Shown piece by piece: positions 18,561-29,399 of a DNA stretch of 64,000 bases. The notes beneath the pieces are model-generated. The model searched no databases, was not told the origin of the DNA, and was given only the letters and a program-made list of their open reading frames with translations. The translations under genes were made by a program, and so were the position numbers. How positions within the stretch are numbered: the stretch's first letter is position 1; the number at the start of each line of letters is the position of its first letter. The stretch comes from Parasponia andersonii (taxonomy: Eukaryota; Streptophyta; Magnoliopsida; Rosales; Cannabaceae), in assembly GCA_002914805.1 (NCBI GenBank), contig JXTB01000183.1:424366-488365 (forward strand), written 5' to 3'.

Positions 18561-19895
18561 TTATTACCAAAATCTCATAAATTCGGACCAATTTAGTAAA
18601 TTACACTCGAATTCAATTTTTTAGAGCAAAATCCCATAAATTCGGAACAATTTAATAAAATTACCATTGAATTCAATTTTTTAAAGCAAACTTCCTTGAA
18701 TTCGGAACAATTTAGTAAAATTAACTTTGAACTTAATTTTTTAGAGCAAACTCCCCCAAAATCAGCTAATATTAGAGCAAAACTCCTAGAAGTCCCCTAA
18801 TATTAGTTTTGTTAAAAATATCTTTGCTAGTTTTTTTTTTTTACTATTAAGTTTTTATTCTCTTATTTATAGTTTTTAGGTCCTCGTTATTATATTTTTA
18901 TTTCACATTAATCCATTTTAATATTTTCTATCCAAAATTATTATCAATTAGTATTTGCCTAAAAAACGCTCATTTCAGTAGGGATAAAATTTGAAACAAA
19001 TGGAAATTATTATTAAAAAAATAAAAAAAAAAGTTGGGTTATCATTTTCGTTCAAAACGAAAGTAAAAAATTAGAAAATTTTATTAGGTTCTAATATGGA
19101 TCTACTTTAGTCCAAGTATTCATATATTTAAAAGAGAGATATATATTTTTCTTTTCTTTTTTTAATTTAAATAAGGATTTATAGAACTAACTATATAATT
19201 TTTTATCTTGTTTTTCTTTTAGTTTGCCATTCTTTCAATTTTTTTTTTTCAAAAGAATCTCATGTTCATTTAAAAGTCCTTAAAAATGTGATTAAAAAAA
19301 AAGCACTCACATAGGTGTCAACCAAAAAAAAAATCGTACAATATATGTATTTTGTTTTGCCCAATTTATAGAGGACATGTTCTTTTTTTGGACATATGTC
19401 CTCGATAATTGGCAAAACAAAATGCATATATTTCTTCTATATGCATGAATACTTGGACCAAAGTAGATCTATCTTGGAACCCAATGAAATGATAACCCAA
19501 CTCTTTTTTTATTTTTTTAAATAAAAAATTTCATTTGTTTCCAATTTTATCCATACTAAAATAAGCATATTTTGGGTAAGTACTAATTGACAATAGTTTT
19601 AGATAAAAAAGATTAAAAATGATCAATGTGAAATAAAAGTATATTAATGAGGACTTAAAAGTCACAAATAAAATAAAAAGGACTTAATAGTAAAAAAGCT
19701 AACAAAAATATTTTTTTTTTCTAACAAAACTAATATTATGAGACTTCAGAAGATTTTGCTCTAAAAAATTAAGTTCAAAGTTAATATTATTAAATTAATC
19801 TGAATTCAATGAATTTTACTTTAAAAAATTGAATTCATGGTTAATTTTATTGCATTGTTCAAGTTCAAGGGTTTGGATAATAAAAAGTCTTTTTT
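18561..19895. repeat. Long imperfect inverted repeat (foldback or MITE-like element)
   Basis: The left part (about 18561-19135) is matched in reverse complement by the right part (about 19440-19895). For example TTTTTAGAGCAAA near 18620 and 18740 pairs with TTTGCTCTAAAAAATTAAG near 19756; GTTGGGTTATCATTTTCG (19034) pairs with GAAATGATAACCCAACTC (19486); and GGATCTACTTTAGTCCAAGTATTCAT (shown here in part, about 19098) pairs with ATACTTGGACCAAAGTAGAT (19449). An inner hairpin centred near 19385 (TTTTGTTTTGCCCAATT / AATTGGCAAAACAAAA) forms the apex. No open frame is present. It could be a nested non-autonomous DNA transposon; no target-site duplication was identified. Confidence 0.7.
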
Positions 19896-19937
19896 TATAA
19901 AAGGGAAAGGTACACTTGGAGTATATAATTAAAGAGA

Positions 19938-19939
<2 letters not shown>

Positions 19940-19973
<34 letters not shown>
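19940..19973. repeat. (TA)n tract left of the retrotransposon
   Basis: About 17 TA dinucleotides end exactly where the LTR begins (TGTTGG at 19974). A similar TA tract lies at the right end of the element (about 31732-31764). Confidence 0.95.
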
Positions 19974-19978
<5 letters not shown>

Positions 19979-20580
19979 GATCGGTTCTCACCAGCGGTCC
20001 ACGTGTCTCTGAACTGCTAACGAGGTATTCACCAACTGTCCACGCAGGTTGAGACAGGGAGGCGGGGGTGGCCACCTGCAAAGACTCTTCGATGCTTAAG
20101 TAAGTGATTTATCCCTGAGATGGAACAGCAAGGATTTCGTTTTTCTCTATAAAAAATCTCTTCTGTATATTGTATTGTCTCTTCTCTATATCTCCCCTTT
20201 TGGGAGGAAATAAGGCTTATATATATATGATCATGGGACTGGGAGTTTTTTTGCTCTCAATTCCAGTATCGAGTACCTTTTTCCATTATGACTTATTCCA
20301 GAAATCACAGATCATGGTTACCGTATCCTTCCTTGCATCGTCGCGGCTTGTTTTCCGCCGTCCCCTACGACTCCAGCCTGTCGGGGGTGAGATTTTGACA
20401 AGCTGCTGTTCTGTCAGGACAACTTGCCCAATGCGCACACCTACCCAGGATCGCATTAAATACTCTGTCTGGATCTGGAGTTGTGAGTTGCTTCTCACTG
20501 TACTCTGGTGGAAGACCCTTGAGGCTCCCGACCCCCAGCTGTCGAGGTAAGAATCGGACTGGGCCGAGTCCATCCAGGGT
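19974..20580 (-). repeat. Left LTR (element's 3' LTR), truncated
   Basis: It starts TGTTGGATCGG and aligns with the right LTR (30934 onward) until about 20580. The last 150 or so bases of the LTR, the polypurine tract and some following sequence are missing. It also lacks about 35 bases present in the right LTR (GTCCTTGCTATCCTGGAATA and following, near 31007). A plus-strand TATA-like CTATAAAAA lies at about 20148-20156. Confidence 0.9.
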
Positions 20581-20604
20581 TTGGGGAGGAGGCATCCAGG
20601 GTTT
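20571..20604. other. Deletion scar with duplicated filler sequence
   Basis: CATCCAGGGTTT occurs twice (20571-20582 and 20593-20604). The sequence between the copies, TTGGGGAGGAGGCATC (20581-20596), is also found at about 20880-20895 inside the antisense gene. This is where the left LTR stops matching its partner, consistent with a deletion repaired by templated insertion. Confidence 0.55.
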
Positions 20605-20719
20605 ATGCTCATTTCTTACTTTACCAAAATTTCCAAGTATTTCAGCTTTCTCAAATCTTAGGGTTTCCACATCTCCCTTTTTCCAGAACCTTTCGTCTTC
20701 TTCGACCGTATCTAACACG

Positions 20720-23700
20720 ATGGCCCTAGATCTGAGTCAGAAACTCCGCCCCGTTGCGGATTCCGAATTAGGGTCGTTGAGGAAGCAGCTCTGCTTCCCT
20801 GGCAGAGTCACTTTAGAGAGGGTTGACGGCTCGGTGGACTGGTACCTTTACCCCTCTACTCCAGAAGGCTCCATCGTTTTGGGGAGGAGGCATCTAGAGT
20901 GGTTGCGGTTTTTTCTTCCTCCCTTAGTCCACCAGTTTTTTAGCCAATGCTAACGGAATCATGATCCTGATAGGGCTTTCTACTTTGTCCATCCTCCTCA
21001 ACACACATATTAACCTGAAAATGATTTTCTATGCTTATAAGCTTATTTTCATCCCCAAAAGAGGCTCTTACCCCACTTTCTATCTTCAGCCACTCCCAGG
21101 GCGCCACACTTTCTGGGGCTTGTCAAGGTCGGATAAGCAGTGGAACTTGCATTCCAGAATATACGCCGTCAGAGGGGCGTGGTGCTCTCCCTGGGTGAAC
21201 GGAGAGCGTTTTCAAATCCCCTTGTCTTTTCTGCAAAGTAAGTACTGGGTCGTGAATTTTGAGTCCGCATATATTTCGTCCGTTTTTACTCATGACGTTT
21301 TGCTTTTCGCAGTCTCCGCAGAGGAAAACAAGTTCGAGCCTCAGCTGTCGGCGGGTCGGCTCCAGGAGCTAGAGGAAATCATCCTCTTCGGGTCGTCCTG
21401 GGATTGCCGATATATCCAGGCTGTCTTGAATCCCCAGGTGATGAACATGATGCCAAGGATGGTCTCATACCTCTTCTTCCCACTAAACACATGGGTCATC
21501 ACCAAGCAACTTCAGAGCCAGCTTGACGCCTCTGCCCTTAACCGGTTCCGCCAGGATGAGCAGAGTCGCATAGCCATGGTGGGCTGTCAGATCACGACCT
21601 CGAGCTAGCTGGCAAGTCCCAACGACTTGGTGGCGCCGACCAGTCACGAGCTCGAGGAGGTGGTGAAGCTCGTGGCTGAAGAGTGTGCTAGGTTCCGTAG
21701 GGAGGAGACCGCCGCCCTTAAGAGGGATAAGAGTGAGTTCATTTTCGTATCTTTGAGCTCCGTCCGTCAGGTCGTGGCTTTGTTTTAACCATGTTACTTG
21801 CCCTTTGTAGGTTCGGATGTAGGCCCCTCGGGGGACCACTCCCTGGTCAAAGGAAGACTGCTATGCACAAGGCTCACCCCAAGGTACCCACTGGTCAGTT
21901 TTTGGTGGTGTCCTCGGAGGATGAGGCCTCAGGAGTTATCATCCCAAGAACAGGTTCTGACGATGACCTGGAGAGTCTGTTCGTGACCGGAGATGAAACG
22001 CCGGTAACGCCAACTCCCAAGGTGGGCAGGCTCGTGATCCAGGAGGCGCTGGCCATGAGGATTGTGTACGGCAAGGGGGCGCCTTTGAGCTTGCCCGGTG
22101 AGCCTTCTTCGCCGAACTCTTCTACCCCCAGCTCTGGCTCGAAGGTGGGAACGGGGTCCAGAGCCACCCGTTCTCGTGGGGAGATTGCTGAGCTTAGCGA
22201 AGGGGCTCCGAGGTTGAAATCTCGGCTGTCTTCCCTTCCCTCTGTCCCGACAAAGCGGGGTCGCGAGGCCGACTTATCCTCCAGGAAGGAAAGCCCAGTG
22301 GGGATGAGAGGCAGAGCTGCCCCCCTCTTCTGGTAGTGAAGACGACGAGGAGGAGAAGGTCTGCGTGCCGTGGCCCGTCAGGAGGGGTTGTTCGAGACAA
22401 GACCGAAAAATCACGTTCAGGCAGGGCTCCAAGGGGGCCGGCAGTCGAAACCGCCGATGTAGCGGCAGTCGCCACAACCTCTTCCTCTGAGGATGTGCAG
22501 CCCCCTACTGTCACCGAAAGCACGCTCGACAATGCTCTGCCTCCTACCGTCCTAATCTCTGTAGCCTTGGGAGCGTCGGAAGAAGCCACTGGAGTTCATC
22601 CAGTGGAGGGACACGGTGTCCTCGCGGTTAGCGGGTCAGAGTCACGTTCCCCAGATGCAGGTAATGCCCAGGGAAAGGGTCCGGCTACGGAGTTAGAGTT
22701 GGAGGCACTTTCCCTGGAGAACGTTGAGCTCGTTGCTAACCGCAACATTGCACAGGTCTGGCTCATCTGGCCGCTACTTCCATATTTTTCGGCATCCATG
22801 CTGAACGCTGACCTTGCTTTCTTGTATTCTACAGCTAGCCGTCGTCTAGTCTTTCTACTTCTCTCGAGTAAGGGAGCTAACCGGGGAGTTAAATGCCCGA
22901 GCTGCAATGGCCGAGCAGAGCGAGGCTGCCCTTGCCACGTCGAAGGTGGATTTCGACCTGTATCGAAGCCTGGACGAGGCTAGGGTCAATAGTACAGTGG
23001 CTCATGCTCTGAGCGTCGAGGGGGTCAGGCACAAGGAGCTGGCCACCAAGAGAGCCGAAGCTGAGGCTGATAGGTTGGCCCAAGCTGAGGCCGCTAGGCT
23101 GGCCCAAACCGAGCTCGGGGTCAAAAAGCAGGAGCTGCAGAATGTAGGGGCAGAGATGGGACTGGCTTTCATCGCTCGCGATAGAGCCGTCGATGATGCC
23201 AAAGAGGCGAGGAAAGCCGAGGCGAAAGCTAAGTTGGAGGCCCATTCCCTACAGCGTTGGCTCGACCGATCTAATGAGGTAAACCGACATCTTTACTTGG
23301 ATCACAAGAGACTGATGGGGGCTCATGCAGAGTTGTCTCGCAAGCACGGCGAAGACCTCACTGACATTAACATCCTTTTGGTCTATTTGTCGCAGCGGCA
23401 AGTGGAGCTGAGGCTGGCGGCGCTGAGGGATAGGCTGGCAGACGCGGAGAAGTTGAAGACGAGGTATCAGAGGCAGGTGGATGTCCTTTCTGTGGAGAGC
23501 TACAGGTCTGGCTGGGAGAACAGAGAATTGGAAGGCCACGTGGAGGTGGTAACGCCAGACCAGTTCAATAAGCAGAAAGGCGTCGAGAGGGACTATTACT
23601 CCATCAAGCACTATATGCAGCAGTTAGGGGATTAGATTAATATCGTGTACCCTGCTGATGTGTTGAAGATGCTCGACGGAGATAAAGATGGGCCCTCTGC

Positions 23701-24211
23701 TTCTGCTTCTGTCGCCAAGGAGGTTGTCCCCGCTCCGGATCCACCAGAACAAGCTACGGAGGTCTCTGGGGATCAGCCTAGCGAGGGTGCCTTGACGGGC
23801 GGAGGGTCAAGTACACTCATCATGTACAGCGATGATTCCGATTCTGCTGTAGCTGGCCCAAGCTTCGAAGCCGGCGTCGTTTCCCTCCCCGGAGGTAACT
23901 AGGGATTCTCCCCCTTTTGTACATTTGTAAAGTGCTGACTACTCCGTGTAGAGATGATCCCTGTTGCAAGCAACTATTTAAATAATAAAATGGCGTATTC
24001 TTCTCACGCTCATTTTATGTTATCTATTATATTCATCATTATATTATTTTGTTGTTTGCATCCGTGGTCAGGGTCAGGCATCGTATACGATGCCATTCCT
24101 TTGTCGGCGGTCTGCCCAGCTCCCGAGTTTGGCCCGATCATATATGATGCGGAGGTCAGCTCCGGAGATTGGGACGTGAGTCCCGGCTCGCCTGATTTTG
24201 AGGATGTATAA
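20720..24211 (+). pseudogene. Antisense-strand retrotransposon gene, multi-exon, broken (Transposase_28-like)
   Basis: A gene on the strand opposite to gag-pol, between the 3' LTR and integrase. It resembles the plant 'putative gypsy type transposon' family (Pfam Transposase_28, PF04195, from memory); its biochemical role is unknown. Inferred exons: 20720-21237, 21313-21732, 21811-22755, 22835-23894 and 24072-24211, with GT-AG introns (75 bp first intron; GTGAGT at 21733; CTACAG at 22829-22834; GTAACT at 23895). The N-terminal globular part contains YPTFYLQPLPGRHTFWGL and GAWCSPWVN; the middle is acidic and Ser/Pro-rich; exon 4 is an Ala/Glu/Arg-rich coiled coil; the last exon ends in an acidic tail. 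Breaks against the intact relative at 62885: a net 26-nt deletion near 20941-20952, in-frame TAG at 21606-21608, frame changes near 21850 and 22330, and TAG at 22847-22849 and 23633-23635. Certainly non-functional as it stands. Confidence 0.75.
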
Positions 24212-24454
24212 CTTCCGTTATGACTCATCTTAGCAGAGTATGATTCGCACGTATAGCTGGACTTCTCCGACCCCAAATAGGAACGCGCCAGGAACTGGCT
24301 TCAAGGATTAGTCGACAACTGTTTGGACCCGTCACTTCAGAGGAGGAGGCCTGGGCTTGGCTCTTTTCGGGAACGGACAGGACACTACAACTCCGATATG
24401 TCCCTGCGAGTCCGCCCGTAACCTGCTCCTCATAAATAGAGACAATGGGTCCGC
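24212..24454. other. Short spacer between antisense gene and tandem array
   Basis: About 240 bases with no coding signal, probably the beginning of the antisense gene's 3' UTR on the plus strand. Composition is GC-richer than the host DNA, like the rest of the retrotransposon. Confidence 0.5.
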
Positions 24455-25033
24455 GTCTGTGTCGACCACGCATCCTGTAATCTAAGCAATAATAAAAGGA
24501 ATTTGGTTGTAATTTCTACTTTTGCGCTTGGTCTTGCTTGGACCTACTTCCAATGGGTAGGTCTTAGCTCCATTCATTTCCTGCCCGTGCTTAGCTAAGG
24601 CACTTTCTGGGGAGGGTCTACTTCCAACGGGTAGACCCTGGTCCTGCGTCTGTGTCAACCATGCTTCCTGTAATCTAAACAATAATAAATAGAATTTGGT
24701 TGTAATTTCTGCTTTTGCGCTTAGTCTTGTTCGGACCTACTTCCAACAGGTAGGTCTTAGATCCGTTCATTTCCTGCCTGTGCTTAGCTAAGGTGCATTC
24801 TGAGGAGGGTCTACTTCCAATGGGTAGACCCTAGTCCCGCGTCTGTGTCAACCATGCATCCTGTAATCTAAGCAATAATAAATAGAATTTGGTTGTAATT
24901 TTTGCTTTTACGCTTAGTCTTACTCGGATCTACTTCCAACGGGTAGGTCTTAGTTCCGTTCATTTCCTGCCCGTGCTTAGCTAAGACGCCTTCTGGGGAG
25001 GGTCTACTTCCAACGGGTAGACCCTGGTTCCGT
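24455..25033. repeat. Tandem array: three copies of a 193-bp unit
   Basis: Unit starts (GTCTGTGTC) fall at 24455, 24648 and 24841, giving exactly 193 bp spacing. Within each unit is a smaller inner repeat (CTACTTCCAAYGGGTAG occurs twice per unit). Each unit also carries an AATAATAAA motif followed by TTGGTTGTAATTT, which looks like a plant poly(A) region for plus-strand transcription. The array lies between the antisense gene and integrase. Confidence 0.93.
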
Positions 25034-25108
25034 TTGCCTCTAGCTCATGCTCAGCTTAAGTGTTCTCTGGGGGGGGGTCTCATCGCTGAAATCAACCCCA
25101 CCCCACAG

Positions 25109-25905
25109 GTATGTCCTCTCGGGTTGTCGACAAGCGACGTGATCCCCGTGGCATAATTCTTGGCGAGGTCCGTTGGTAAATGTTTTATTACGCAGCTCAA
25201 TCCCCTTCGTGCATTTTCTCGAGCCATCAGCAATTATTTTATTGCGCAAGGTGGTTCCCATAGCACGATCCTTACCAAGGTCTGCTGGCAAGCATTTGAC
25301 TGCACAGCCCGATCCTCTTCATGCATTTTCCCGGACCATCGGCAAGCATTCTATTACATGATGTGTTTCCCATTGTACGATCTTCGTTGAGGTATGCCAG
25401 CAAGCATTTTGATGCACAGCTCAATCCTCCTCGTACGTTTTCTCGGGTCGTCGGTAAGCGACGTGATCCCCGCAATACGATTTTTATGAGGTCTGCGGGC
25501 AAGTTTTTGATTGCATAGCTCTTTCCTCTTCGTACGTTTTCTCGGGTCGTCGGCAAGCAATGTGATCCTCGCAGTACGATCTTTATGAGGTCTGCTGGCA
25601 AGTTTTCAGTTGCGCTGCTCTTTTCTCTTCGTACATTTTCTCGGGTCATCGATAAGCGACGTGATCCCTGCAGTATGATTTTTATGAAGTCTACTGGTAA
25701 GTTTTTGGTTGTTCAGCTCGTTCCTCTTCGTACGTTTTCTCGGGTCATCGGCAAGCGACGTGATCCCCGCAGTGTGATCTTTATGAGGTCTGCTGGCAAG
25801 TTTTTGGTTACGCAGCTTTTTCCTCTTCGTACGTTTTCTCAGGTCGTCGGCAAGCGACATGATCCCCGCAGTACGATCTTTATGAGGTCTGTTGGTATGC
25901 TTGGC
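25109..25905. repeat. Tandem array: about eight units of 99 bp (two of 112 bp)
   Basis: Unit marker CGTRCRTTTTCTCGGG occurs at 25208, about 25320, 25432, 25531, 25630, 25729 and 25828, with an earlier unit starting near 25109. Spacing is 99, 112, 112, then 99 four times. Since 99 is a multiple of three, a repeated 33-residue open frame appears on both strands but is not a gene. The array begins where integrase similarity ends. Confidence 0.93.
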
Positions 25906-26454
25906 TATTCCCCTGAGGGTAATTTATGGATGAGAAGCTGAGCCTTATATCATACAACTCACACAGCTCCTTTAGCTTTGTGTTCGGGAACTGCGTATTG
26001 TGATCGGCGTGTATCTCTCTCAGGATCCCATATCGGCAGATTATGTTTTTCCAAATGAAGTTAATCGTGTCTGCCTTGTTGACGGTTACGTAGACTTCGG
26101 CTTCTACCCATTTGGTAAAATAATCAGTGGCCAGTAGGACATACCTTTTTCCCTTGGACTTCTGGGGAGTTTTCCGACGATGTCCAGACCCTATTTAGCA
26201 AAAGGCCAAGGAGTTATGTTCGAATGGAGTTTCTTCGTGGGTTAGCACTTTACAGGGGTGAACCTCTGGCACTTATTACATTTTTTGACGAACTGGGCCA
26301 CCTCGGTCATCATGTATGGCCAAAAGTACCCGGCAGTCAAGGCCTTGTGGGCGAGGCTGCGCCCGCCAGAGTGGTTGCCACATACTCCTTCGTGGATTTT
26401 CTCCATCAGTTCCTGCGCCTCGATGGGGCTTACGTATCTCAGCATTGGTCTCAT
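25906..26454 (-). pseudogene. Retrotransposon integrase (fragmentary)
   Basis: The zinc-binding domain is clear at 26242-26454: HEGVCGNHSGGRS followed by KCNKCQRF gives the H2C2 pattern that binds Zn. Further down, on shifted frames (about 25920-26220), the catalytic core is recognisable: TDYFTKWVEAE with the first Asp, then a region where the second Asp block has changed (HADHNTQF). Similarity is lost at about 25906, near where the third catalytic residue would lie, because the 99-bp tandem array starts there. Several stops and frame shifts lie between the zinc-binding and core parts. The enzyme would have joined element DNA to host DNA; it is non-functional here. Confidence 0.85.
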
Positions 26455-26580
26455 CGTTGATCTCCTATATAGTCAGTCTACCACCATAGAATACCGGGCA
26501 GCCTTTAGTCTGATCGACCTCGCTTTTTGGGGGTCTGTGGGCAGGTTTCCCGACATTAGATATTAGGTGATGGGTCCTAT

Positions 26581-27141
26581 CTAGCCCTCGCTCTCAGAGT
26601 CGGCTACAAAAATGTGGCGTGCAGGGGCTCCTAAGGAGCCTTTTGCATTTTCTCCCTCTGGCAGAATCTCCGTATGTTCGATTGCTTCTCCTATCGATGC
26701 GCTTTTGGTTAATTCATCGGCCTCTTGGTTCGTCTCTCTGGGTATTTGTCTGATATTGAACCTACTGAAACGGGATTTCACCCCTGTCACTCGGGAGAAG
26801 TACTTATGCAACCTTGGCTCTTTTACTTCGAAGTCTCCCCTGACCTAGCCCACAATCAGCTACAAGTTAGTTTTTACCACGATGTCCTCTACTCCAAAGT
26901 GCAGAGCCAATTCAAGACCTTGCAGTAGCGCCTCGTACTCTGCTTCATTGTTCGTCGCCTGGAAACTGAGCCTCAAAGTTTTCTCTATCCTGAGTCCTAC
27001 CGGGGTCTGCAAGACTATCCTGATACATGATCCCGAGGCGTTCATTGATCCATTGGTGTAGAGGGTCCAGGCTAAAGGGGTGTGAGGCGGAGACGTTTGA
27101 AGCGAGTCGTGTGGCTCGCCGAAGGACTGGATTTCCACCAA
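26581..27141 (-). pseudogene. Second RNase H domain (archaeal-type, Tat lineage)
   Basis: On the minus strand in two open pieces of one frame (26860-27141 and 26581-26811). Motifs: WTLYTNGSMNASGS at the start, LSFQATNNEAEYEALLQGLE in the middle, and PRETNQEADELTKSAS at the end. This is the extra RNase H that follows the usual gypsy RNase H in Tat-group elements. Two catalytic acidic sites look changed: the Asp of the YTDGS block reads Asn, and the Asp of the later SDSQL-type block reads Asn followed by a stop. The Glu of NNEAEYEAL is kept. Confidence 0.8.
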
Positions 27142-28335
27142 GAAGTCCGTTATGACTTACCCTTTCTTTGCTATTCGAGGCCGATATTCGATGTCGTATA
27201 TCCCCAGCTCGATGGCCCACTTGGTTACTCATCCCGATAGGTCCGGCTTGGCCAAGATTTGCTGAATGGGGAAATCTATGTACACCATTATCGGGTACAC
27301 CTCGAAGTATTGCCTGAGTCTCTTTTTAGTGTTGACCAAAGCTAGGACCAGTCTCTCCGCCACACTATATCGTGTTTCGGTATCCAGGAGCATGCGGCTC
27401 GTGTAAAATACAGGCTTCTGCTTGCCGTCTTCCTCGACGAACAGCGCGGCACTGATCGCTACTTCGGACACTGCCAAATACGTGTACAGGCGCTGCCCTT
27501 CTGTTGGGGAGGCTAGGATAGGCGGATGGCTTAAGTACAGCTTGAGCTCTATTAGTGTCATGTCTTGCTCTTCCCCCCAGACAACTATGGGGCTTTTTTT
27601 TATACACTGGAAGAAGGGTTTGCATCGGTCGGACATCTTGGAGATAAAACGACTGAGGGTGGCTATCTTCCTGGTCAAGCGTTGGACCTCCCAAATGGTC
27701 GAAGGTCTTTTCTCGTCTGCGATAGAGGAACACTAGGTCAGGTTTGCCTCGATGCCCCTTCTGCTCACGATGTGTCCCAGGAACTGACCGGAAGACACCC
27801 TGAACGCGCACTTCTTAGGGTTCAGATGCATCCGGTATCGCCTCAGGATTTGAAAACATTCATCCAGGTATCCCAGATGGTCCGAGGCTTCCTTGCTCTT
27901 TACGACCATGTCGTCGATGTAGACTTCCATCGTCTTCCCGAGTAGCCCAGCGAACATTCTGTTTATGGGCTTTTGGTAGGTCGCCCCTGCGTTCTTCAAG
28001 CCGAAAGGCATACGCCTATAACAGTATAGACCCCGTTCCGTGATGAACGCCGTGTGGATCTGGTCTTCCTCGTATAGAGGAATCTAGTTGTATCCAGAGT
28101 AGGTGTCCAAGAAGCTCATCCTGTCAAAGCCAACCGTGATGTCGACCATTTGGTTGATCCTTGGCAGGGGGAAACTGTCCTTCGGACAAGCCTTATTTAG
28201 GTTAGTGAAGTCTATGCAAGTGTGATCGTCGCTTTTTTTCTTCTTCACCACCACTGGGTTGAAGACCCAGCACGAATATACACATTCCATGATCAGGCCG
28301 TTCTCCAGTAGCGTCTCTACCTCCTTATTGATCAC
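27142..28335 (-). pseudogene. Reverse transcriptase and gypsy RNase H (broken)
   Basis: A Ty3/gypsy reverse transcriptase (28335 down to about 27733) followed by its RNase H (27678-27229), in one frame interrupted by stops. RT signs: DFTNLNKACPKDSFPLP, FLDTYSGYN, MPFGLKNAGATYQ, the catalytic VYIDDMVVKS and HLNPKKCAFRV. RNase H signs: LYTYLAVSEVAISAAL, KPVFYTSRML and RYSVAERLVLALV. In-frame stops lie at about 28081-28083 (right after SGYN), 27733-27735 and 27229-27231. The YIDD catalytic pair itself is intact. Confidence 0.93.
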
Positions 28336-28703
28336 TACTGGAACCCTCGGGGACTCTATTTGATTGGGGGGAAATTGGGGTCTGCGTTCAATCGGTGGCA
28401 GGTGTGTGCGGAGTCTATCCCGGGCATGTCATCGTGGGACTATGCGAAGACATCTTTATTCTACCTGAGGAACCCCAACAGTTTACTCTTTTCTTCCTCG
28501 AGCAGCAAGGCCCCGATTAAGACTGCCTTCCCTAACTCTGCCTCTTTCAAAAGGAGCGCCACTAGCTCCTCAATCGTGGATTCCGGCCATCCGCTTCATG
28601 TACGCTGGCAGGCGGTCCTTTGATTGCTATCTGTCCCCCGTCGAGGCACTCGCGTTCACTTTGGGCCTGTTCAGGGCGATTGAAAAACATTTTTTCGCAG
28701 AGG
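28336..28703 (-). other. Protease-RT linker region of the element
   Basis: Retrotransposon sequence between the aspartic protease and the reverse transcriptase. No long open frame on the minus strand is assigned; the plus-strand frame at 28360-28623 has no recognisable content. Confidence 0.5.
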
Positions 28704-29105
28704 CTAGTCCCCTTTATCGTCTATTATGTACGTGCCGTCCTTTGATAGACATCTCAAGACTTGGTAGAGGGTGGAGGCGACCCCAAGCATGGCGTGGATC
28801 CACCCTCTCCCCATGATGACATTGAAAGATGATTGGCAGTCGATGATGACGAAATCCGTGTCCAGGCATCTTTTCACGGCGCAGACCTTCAGAGTCATGA
28901 TGCCTAAGGGGCTGACCCTAGCACCGTTGAAGGCGAATAGCGGCTGACAGGTCGGCCTGAGCGCGTTTCGATCCAGGCCCATGCTCTCAAACATGCTAAG
29001 GAACAGAATATTGACGCTGCTTCCGCTGTCGATTAGGACCCTCCCGACCAACGCGGAATCAATCTGTAGCTTAATCACCAAGGGATCATTATAAGGCAGG
29101 TGCAC
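28704..29105 (-). pseudogene. Retrotransposon aspartic protease
   Basis: Retropepsin-like domain of 133 codons. The active-site block VLIDSGSSVNILF is present with Asp-Ser-Gly intact, preceded by NDPLVIKLQI and followed by DFVIIDCQSSFNVIMGRGW, the usual flap and end of the plant gypsy protease. It would have processed the gag-pol polyprotein. A TAA stop lies in frame just upstream (about 29120), so it is cut off from gag. Confidence 0.88.
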
Positions 29106-29399
29106 CGTGGTCAGGTCTTACTGGGTGAAGGCGATGGGGGTGGTTGAGGCGTAGCTCTCTTCTGTCAGCATATGGTTCACGGAATGGCCCATCTCCCTCA
29201 AGCGCTTCACCCTTTCCTCGGTCCTCTTTTGCCACTTCTCTTTATTCTCCTGACCCTGGGTCGGCTCTGGTCTGCCTATGATCGTTGGAACTATCCTCAG
29301 AGTTTGTTCTCTCGACTCGGAGGCTTGGGTCTACTTTCCCTTCTCGGGTCTGACGGCGTCTTCTTTCGACTGGTTCCCACCCGTCTTTACGTACTGCTT

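Noticed and set aside
25109..25905. CRISPR-like array
   Set aside because: The units are contiguous tandem copies without unique spacers, inside a plant retrotransposon. CRISPR arrays do not apply.
25160..25941. Repeated open frames on both strands (for example 25585-25941) suggesting a repeat protein
   Set aside because: They are produced by the 99-bp tandem array, whose unit is a multiple of three. Frames on both strands are open, and there is no start, domain or neighbouring exon.
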